The notes under the pieces are model-generated. The model made no database searches. It was not told the origin of the DNA and worked only from the letters and a program-made list of their open reading frames with translations. From positions 1-46,158 of the forward strand of contig NZ_FXAN01000066.1 of NCBI RefSeq assembly GCF_900176645.1: DNA of 46,158 nt. The letters are read 5' to 3'. The translations under genes were made by a program, and so were the position numbers. This DNA comes from Burkholderia singularis. GTDB taxonomy: Bacteria; Pseudomonadota; Gammaproteobacteria; Burkholderiales; Burkholderiaceae. Shown piece after piece: positions 40,933 to 46,158 of this stretch; within the stretch, counting starts at the first letter, position 1; each line of letters starts with the position of its first letter.

Positions 40933-41970
40933 ATGGTCAAGCGCAAAACGGGGTTGGGCAACGGCGCGCGGCGTCTCATCGCATCGGTCGCGCTCGGCGC
41001 GGCAGCCGTGCTCGGCGTGCTCACGCCCGCGCTGGCGGACACGACGTTTCTGAACGTCTCGTATGATCCGACGCGCGAGTTGTATCAAGACGTCAATCAG
41101 GCGTTCAGCAAGGAGTGGAAAGCCAAGACGGGTGAGACGGTCAATTTCAAGCAGTCGCACGGCGGCTCGGGCGCGCAGGCGCGCTCGGTGCTCGACGGCT
41201 TGCAGGCCGACGTCGTGACGCTCGCGCTCGCCTATGACATCGACGCGCTCGCGAACAAGGGCCTCGTCGACAAGGATTGGCAGAAACGTCTGCCGGACAA
41301 CGCGTCGCCTTACACGTCGACGATCGTGTTTCTCGTGCGCAAGGGCAATCCGAAAGGCATCAAGGACTGGGACGACCTCGTGAAGCCGGGCGTGTCGATC
41401 GTCACGCCGAACCCGAAGACCTCGGGCGGCGCGCGCTGGAACTATCTCGCCGCGTGGGCGTATGCGCAGCACAAGCCGGGCGGCAGCGCGGAAACGGCCA
41501 AGGAATTCATCACGAAGCTCTATAAGAACGCGGGCGTGCTCGACTCTGGCGCGCGCGGCGCGACCACCAGCTTCGTGCAGCGCGGCATCGGCGACGTGCT
41601 GATCGCATGGGAAAACGAGGCGTTTCTGTCAGTCAAGGAATTCGGCGCCGACAAGTTCGAGATCGTCGTGCCGTCGGCCAGCATTCTGGCCGAGCCGCCG
41701 GTTGCGGTGGTCGACAAGGTGGTCGACAAGAAGGGCACGCGCAAGCTTGCACAGGCGTATCTGCAGTTCCTGTACAGCAAGGAAGGGCAGGAGATCGCCG
41801 CGCGCAACTATTACCGGCCGCGCGCGAAGGATGTGCCGGCCGCGCTGACGAAGCAGTTTCCGAAGCTGAAGCTGTACACGGTCGACGACACGTTCGGCGG
41901 CTGGACGCAAGCGCAGAAAACGCATTTCGCCGACGGCGGTGTGTTCGATTCGATCTACAAGCCGCAATAA
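40933..41970 (+). CDS. sbp: Sulfate ABC transporter periplasmic binding protein
   Basis: The 345-residue protein has a Sec signal peptide (basic start, then [20 protein letters not shown]) and the sulfate-binding pattern [39 protein letters not shown] and [20 protein letters not shown]. It captures sulfate or thiosulfate in the periplasm for the CysTWA importer encoded downstream. ACTTGGAGAA before the ATG is the ribosome binding site. Confidence 0.94.
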   Translation: MVKRKTGLGNGARRLIASVALGAAAVLGVLTPALADTTFLNVSYDPTRELYQDVNQAFSKEWKAKTGETVNFKQSHGGSGAQARSVLDGLQADVVTLALAYDIDALANKGLVDKDWQKRLPDNASPYTSTIVFLVRKGNPKGIKDWDDLVKPGVSIVTPNPKTSGGARWNYLAAWAYAQHKPGGSAETAKEFITKLYKNAGVLDSGARGATTSFVQRGIGDVLIAWENEAFLSVKEFGADKFEIVVPSASILAEPPVAVVDKVVDKKGTRKLAQAYLQFLYSKEGQEIAARNYYRPRAKDVPAALTKQFPKLKLYTVDDTFGGWTQAQKTHFADGGVFDSIYKPQ

Positions 41971-42040
41971 GCCGGCGCGATAAGCGCCCGGTTGGACGCC
42001 GCGCGCGGCCCGCGCCGGTGCCGCCGGCGCAGATGGCGAA

Positions 42041-42081
42041 CCGGACGGTGTTCGTGCTGTAGTGGCGCGAGCACCGTCCGG
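42041..42081 (+). promoter_or_regulatory. Hairpin between sbp and cysT
   Basis: CCGGACGGTG (42041-42050) and CACCGTCCGG (42072-42081) are perfect 10-base arms with a 21-base loop, located in the 147-base gap between sbp and cysT. No T tract follows. Such a hairpin can stabilise the upstream sbp message and so yield more binding protein than permease. Confidence 0.5.
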
Positions 42082-42117
42082 CGCCCCCATGTGCATCATC
42101 CAGGAAGAGCATTCCGC

Positions 42118-43008
42118 ATGACGACGTTTACCTTGCGCAAACCGAGCGCGTTGCCGGGATTCGGTGTGACGCTCGGCATCACGCTGGCTTATTTGAGCCT
42201 CGTGGTGCTGATTCCGCTCGCCGCGACTTTTCTGAAAACGGCAACGCTTACCTGGGATCAGTTCGTCGCCGCGACGACGTCGCCGCGCGTGCTTGCGTCG
42301 TACCGGCTGACGTTTCTCGCCGCGCTCGGCGGCGCGCTCGTCAACGCGGTGTTCGGTTTTCTCGTCGCGTGGGTGCTGGTGCGCTATACCTTTCCGTTCA
42401 AGCGGCTCGTCGATGCGATCGTCGATCTGCCGTTCGCGCTGCCGACTTCGGTGGCGGGCATTTCGCTCGCGGCCGTCTATGCGACCAACGGCTGGGTCGG
42501 CAGTCTGCTCGCGCCGCTCAATATCAAGATCGCGTTCACGCCGCTCGGCGTGCTCGTCGCGCTGACGTTCATCGGCCTGCCGTTCGTCGTGCGCACCGTG
42601 CAGCCGGTGCTGGAGGATTTCGAGCGCGAGCAGGAGGAGGCCGCCGCGTGCCTGGGCGCGACGCGCTGGCTCACGTTCCGGCGCGTCGTGCTGCCCGCTG
42701 TGCTGCCTGCGCTGTTGACGGGCTTCGCGCTCGCATTCGCGCGCGCGCTCGGCGAATACGGTTCGGTGATCTTCATCGCGGGCAACGTGCCGATGAAATC
42801 GGAGATTACGTCGCTGCTCATCATCACGAAGCTCGAGCAGTACGACTATGCGGGCGCGACGGCGCTTGCCGTGGTGATGCTCGTCGTGTCGTTCGCGATG
42901 CTGCTCGTCGTCAACACGCTGCAGTGGTATTTGCAGCGTCGCACGAGCCGCGGCGCGAGCGGTCCCGCGCCGGCGGCCGGCGCCGCGGCGCTGGGAGGCG
43001 CGCAATGA
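42118..43008 (+). CDS. cysT: Sulfate ABC transporter permease CysT
   Basis: The 296-residue protein has six membrane spans and the permease motif [20 protein letters not shown] (the EAA loop that contacts CysA). [20 protein letters not shown] and [17 protein letters not shown] are typical of CysT/CysU. The start at 42118 has AGGAAGAG upstream; the frame continues further 5' without a better start. The stop overlaps cysW by ATGA. Confidence 0.92.
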   Translation: MTTFTLRKPSALPGFGVTLGITLAYLSLVVLIPLAATFLKTATLTWDQFVAATTSPRVLASYRLTFLAALGGALVNAVFGFLVAWVLVRYTFPFKRLVDAIVDLPFALPTSVAGISLAAVYATNGWVGSLLAPLNIKIAFTPLGVLVALTFIGLPFVVRTVQPVLEDFEREQEEAAACLGATRWLTFRRVVLPAVLPALLTGFALAFARALGEYGSVIFIAGNVPMKSEITSLLIITKLEQYDYAGATALAVVMLVVSFAMLLVVNTLQWYLQRRTSRGASGPAPAAGAAALGGAQ

Positions 43009-44018
43009 GCGACGATCTCGTGCAGAACCAGAACCGCGCGCCGGTATCGGCCGCGCCGCGCAGCGGCGGCGCCCGCGGGGGCGCCGGTACGCAGGCCAGC
43101 GCGGGCGCGTTCGCGCGCCTTGACCCGGTCAGCGAGTCGCGCGTGGTGCGTTGGCTGCTCACGGGCATAGCGCTCGCGTTTCTCGCGCTTTTTCTCGTCG
43201 TGCCGCTCGCCGCGGTGTTCGTCGAGGCGCTGCGCAAGGGCATCGGTTTTTATCTGGCGTCGCTCACCGATCCGGATGCGTGGTCGGCGATCACGCTGAC
43301 GCTGAGCGTCGCGGCGATCGCGGTGCCGCTCAATCTGGCGTTCGGCGTGTGCGCATCGTGGGCGATCGCGAAGTTCGAATTCAAGGGCAAGGCGCTGCTC
43401 ACCACGTTGATCGACCTGCCGTTCTCGGTGTCGCCCGTGATCTCGGGCTTGATCTACGTGCTGCTGTTCGGTGCGCAGGGGTGGCTCGGGCCGTGGCTGC
43501 AGGCGCACGACGTGCAGATCATCTTCGCGGTGCCGGGCATCGTGCTCGCGACGATCTTCGTCACGTTCCCGTTCGTCGCGCGCGAATTGATTCCGCTGAT
43601 GCAGGCGCAAGGCGCGGATGAAGAAGAGGCGGCGCGCGTGCTCGGCGCCTCCGGCTGGCAGATTTTCCGGCGTGTGACGCTGCCGAACGTCAAATGGGGA
43701 CTGCTGTACGGCGTGATTCTCTGCAATGCGCGTGCGATGGGCGAGTTCGGGGCGGTGTCGGTCGTGTCCGGCCACATCCGCGGGCAAACCGATACGATGC
43801 CGCTGCACGTCGAGATTCTTTACAACGAGTACAACTTCGCGGCCGCGTTCGCGGTGGCGTCGCTGCTTGCATTGCTCGCGCTCGTCACGCTCGCGCTGAA
43901 GTTCATCGCCGAGCGGCATCTGTCGGCCGAACGCGGCCTGCTCGACGAGCCGGCCGATACGCACCCGGCCGCCGGCGCGCCAGCGGCGCGGGCTGCCGTC
44001 ACTTCGTCGATTTCATAA
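43005..44018 (+). CDS. cysW: Sulfate ABC transporter permease CysW
   Basis: The 337-residue protein has an N-terminal extension of about 45 residues rich in Gly/Ala/Arg, then six membrane spans. [20 protein letters not shown] and [20 protein letters not shown] (the EAA loop) with [20 protein letters not shown] identify CysW. With CysT it forms the channel of the sulfate importer. GGGAGG precedes the ATG, which overlaps the cysT stop. Confidence 0.93.
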   Translation: MSDDLVQNQNRAPVSAAPRSGGARGGAGTQASAGAFARLDPVSESRVVRWLLTGIALAFLALFLVVPLAAVFVEALRKGIGFYLASLTDPDAWSAITLTLSVAAIAVPLNLAFGVCASWAIAKFEFKGKALLTTLIDLPFSVSPVISGLIYVLLFGAQGWLGPWLQAHDVQIIFAVPGIVLATIFVTFPFVARELIPLMQAQGADEEEAARVLGASGWQIFRRVTLPNVKWGLLYGVILCNARAMGEFGAVSVVSGHIRGQTDTMPLHVEILYNEYNFAAAFAVASLLALLALVTLALKFIAERHLSAERGLLDEPADTHPAAGAPAARAAVTSSIS

Positions 44019-44030
44019 AGAGGCACCGAG

Positions 44031-45086
44031 ATGGGCATCACCGTTCGCAACCTGCACAAGCGCTTCGGCGACTTCACCGCGCTCGACGACGTATCGCTCG
44101 ACTTTCCGCCGGGCGAACTCGTCGCGCTCCTCGGGCCGTCCGGTTGCGGCAAGACGACGTTGCTGCGCGTGATCGCGGGCCTCGAGTATGCGGATGCCGG
44201 GCAGGTTCTGCTGCAAGGGCTCGATGTCGCGTCGGTTGGTGCGCGCGAGCGGCAGGTCGGTTTCGTGTTCCAGCATTACGCGCTGTTCCGGCACATGACG
44301 GTGTTCGAGAACGTCGCGTTCGGGCTGCGCGTGAAGCCGCGCCGCGAGCGTCCTTCGGAGGCGGCGATCCGCGACAAGGTGCACGAATTGCTCAAGCTCG
44401 TGCAGCTCGACTGGCTTGCGCAGCGCTATCCGTCCGAGCTGTCGGGCGGCCAGCGGCAGCGCATCGCGCTGGCGCGCGCGCTGGCCGTCGAGCCGAAGGT
44501 GCTGCTGCTCGACGAGCCGTTCGGCGCGCTCGATGCGAAGGTGCGCAAGGAATTGCGCGGCTGGCTGCGGCGGCTGCACGACGATCTGCATATCTCGACG
44601 ATCTTCGTCACGCACGATCAGGAAGAGGCGCTCGAAGTCGCGGACCGGATCGTCGTGCTCAATCATGGGCACGTCGAGCAGGTCGGCAGCCCGCAGGATG
44701 TCTACGACCATCCGGCGAGCGCGTTCGTCTACGAATTTCTCGGCGCGGCGAACCGGCTCGCCGGCACGGTCAGCGGCGAGGGCTTCGTGGCCGATGGCGC
44801 GAGCGACGCGATCGCGGTCGACGCCGATTTCGCGGGCCGGGCGTTTGCCTACGTGCGCCCGCACGATCTCACGCTGGTTCGCGCCGACGCGCGCGCGAGC
44901 GGTATCGCCGCCGACGTGCGCCGGGTCGTGCCGCTTGGCGGCTCGGTGCGCATCGAGCTGGCCGCGCGCGCGGGCGGCGTGCTGGAGGCCGAACTCGACC
45001 GCAACGTGTGGCAGGCGCTCGCGCTCGACGTCGGCGACGGCCTCACGGCCGTGCCGCGCGCTGTGCGCGTGTTTCCCGCGTGTTGA
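44031..45086 (+). CDS. cysA: Sulfate ABC transporter ATPase CysA
   Basis: The 351-residue protein has Walker A GPSGCGKT at residues 35-42, the Q-loop [10 protein letters not shown], signature LSGGQ at 137-141 and Walker B LLLDEP at 158-163. After the ATPase domain a C-terminal TOBE-type domain ([15 protein letters not shown]) completes the importer-type protein. It energises sulfate or thiosulfate uptake. It follows cysW by 12 bases, with GAGG before the ATG. Confidence 0.94.
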   Translation: MGITVRNLHKRFGDFTALDDVSLDFPPGELVALLGPSGCGKTTLLRVIAGLEYADAGQVLLQGLDVASVGARERQVGFVFQHYALFRHMTVFENVAFGLRVKPRRERPSEAAIRDKVHELLKLVQLDWLAQRYPSELSGGQRQRIALARALAVEPKVLLLDEPFGALDAKVRKELRGWLRRLHDDLHISTIFVTHDQEEALEVADRIVVLNHGHVEQVGSPQDVYDHPASAFVYEFLGAANRLAGTVSGEGFVADGASDAIAVDADFAGRAFAYVRPHDLTLVRADARASGIAADVRRVVPLGGSVRIELAARAGGVLEAELDRNVWQALALDVGDGLTAVPRAVRVFPAC

Positions 45087-45154
45087 CGCTCTTTCGCGCC
45101 GCGTCGAAACCGTTGCATCACATCAACAAAGACATTGCCCGACAGAGGCTACCC

Positions 45155-46081
45155 ATGAATTTTCAACAATTGCGCTTCGTGCGCGAAGCTGTACGGCAGA
45201 ACATGAACCTGACGGAAGTCGCGAACGTGCTTTACACGTCGCAGTCGGGCGTATCGAAACAGATCAAGGATCTCGAGGACGAACTCGGCGTCGATATCTT
45301 CATTCGCCGCGGCAAGCGTTTGACGGGGCTCACCGAGCCGGGCAAGGCGGTTCACCAGCTGATCGAGCGGATGCTGCTCGACGCGGAGAACCTGCGCCGC
45401 GTCGCGCGCCAGTATGCGGATCAGGACAGCGGCCACCTGGTGGTTGCGACCACGCACACGCAGGCGCGTTATGCGCTGCCGAAGGTGATCCGCCAGTTCA
45501 CCGACGTCTATCCGAAGGTGCATCTCGCGCTGCGTCAGGGCAGCCCTCAGCAGATCGCGCAGATGATCCTGAACGGCGAGGCGGATCTCGGCATCTCGAC
45601 CGAGGCGCTCGACCGCTACCCGGACATCGTCACGTTCCCGTGCTATTCGTGGCATCACGTCGTCGTCGTGCCGAAGGAACATCCGCTCGTCGGCCGCGAG
45701 AAGGTAACGCTCGACGACATCGCCGAATATCCGATCATCACCTACGATCAGGATTTCACCGGCCGCTCGCATATCGATCAGGCGTTCGCGCAGGCAGGCG
45801 CGGTGCCCGATGTGGTGCTGACCGCGATCGACGCGGACGTGATCAAAACCTACGTCGAGCTGGGGATGGGCATCGGCGTGGTCGCCGCGATGGCGTATGA
45901 CGCGCAACGCGACACGGGCCTCGTCGCGCTCGACACGCAGCATCTGTTCGAGGCGAGCACGACGCGGGTGGGGCTGCGCAAGGGTGCGTTCCTGCGTGCC
46001 TACGCATACCGGCTGATCGAAATGTTCGCGCCTCATCTGTCCGAAAGCGAGATCGCCGGGCAATTGCGCGAGGCGGCCTGA
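45155..46081 (+). CDS. cysB: CysB-type LysR regulator
   Basis: The 308-residue protein starts MNFQQLRFVREAVRQNMNLT and has the CysB helix-turn-helix LTEVANVLYTSQSGVSKQIK followed by the LysR effector domain (VATTHTQARYALPKVIRQF; LNGEADLGISTEAL). CysB proteins activate sulfate uptake and assimilation genes when N-acetylserine accumulates. Its place after cysA fits control of the operon. Cbl, a close relative, cannot be excluded. The ATG at 45155 agrees with homologues. Confidence 0.85.
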   Translation: MNFQQLRFVREAVRQNMNLTEVANVLYTSQSGVSKQIKDLEDELGVDIFIRRGKRLTGLTEPGKAVHQLIERMLLDAENLRRVARQYADQDSGHLVVATTHTQARYALPKVIRQFTDVYPKVHLALRQGSPQQIAQMILNGEADLGISTEALDRYPDIVTFPCYSWHHVVVVPKEHPLVGREKVTLDDIAEYPIITYDQDFTGRSHIDQAFAQAGAVPDVVLTAIDADVIKTYVELGMGIGVVAAMAYDAQRDTGLVALDTQHLFEASTTRVGLRKGAFLRAYAYRLIEMFAPHLSESEIAGQLREAA

Positions 46082-46091
46082 CGCGGCGGCG

Positions 46092-46116
46092 GGCCGAACC
46101 GGCTGGCGGTTCGGCC
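46092..46116 (+). terminator. Hairpin after the cysB-type gene
   Basis: GGCCGAACC (46092-46100) and GGTTCGGCC (46108-46116) form a perfect 9-bp stem with a 7-base loop, ten bases past the stop. There is no T tract, so termination may need a factor. Confidence 0.5.
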
Positions 46117-46158
46117 GACGCGGGTCGCGCGGATGCCGCTGGGCCGGCTTTGCGGAGC

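Noticed and set aside
41629..43964. Long minus-strand frames across sbp, cysT and cysW
   Set aside because: Arg/His/Glu-rich antisense frames typical of GC-rich DNA; the plus strand encodes clear sulfate transporter proteins.

Overview
The window is high-GC DNA from a betaproteobacterium, most likely a Burkholderia of the pseudomallei/thailandensis group. That assignment rests on codon bias, a Burkholderia-type LexA/CysB/NodIJ gene set and a Burkholderia-style phage; I ran no search. About 31 kb (positions 1 to roughly 31.2 kb) is most of a temperate, short-tailed (podovirus) prophage whose left end and integrase lie outside the window. The remaining 15 kb is chromosomal.

Prophage immunity and early region (1-6.8 kb). 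The layout resembles lambda. A small CI-type repressor without a self-cleavage domain (4813-5265, minus) and a YdaS/Cro-type protein (5336-5572, plus) diverge across two copies of an operator of the form ATGTAGC-N3-GCTACAT. Two more copies sit on a leftward promoter about 3 kb away (2139-2181). Between the two operator pairs lie genes likely expressed in the lysogen: a DUF6978-like/DUF1828-DUF1829 pair (3114-4321) and a secreted Rap1a/Tai-like protein (2279-2962). The leftward operon (1498 to 1) ends in a protein of at least 37 hexapeptide turns encoded on the minus strand by an 18-bp tandem repeat; its 3' end is cut by the window edge. A gene under a canonical LexA box (4563-4865) runs convergently into the repressor gene, suggesting that DNA damage induces the prophage through an antirepressor rather than repressor cleavage.

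Replication and morphogenesis (6.9-31.1 kb). A regulator and two replication proteins are followed by a chain of ATGA-overlapping genes (RuvC-like resolvase, small proteins, both terminase subunits). The head-tail module resembles Bordetella phage BPP-1 (portal, Bbp19-like protein, scaffold, capsid, Bbp16-like cement). T7-like tubular tail and injection proteins follow, one with a lytic transglycosylase domain, then a beta-helix tailspike. No diversity-generating retroelement is present. Lysis is by holin, GH24 endolysin, Rz and an embedded Rz1. The only two clear gaps in the late operon each hold a GGGGATTCCCC-type hairpin followed by a hairpin that can cover the next gene's ribosome binding site.

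Host region (31.8-46.1 kb). It carries an HxlR regulator diverging from a hotdog thioesterase, a Tas-type aldo/keto reductase, an ArsP-like permease, a NodIJ-type ABC exporter, a universal stress protein, a DUF2939 protein, lexA with two SOS boxes, and the sulfate uptake operon sbp-cysT-cysW-cysA followed by a CysB-type regulator.
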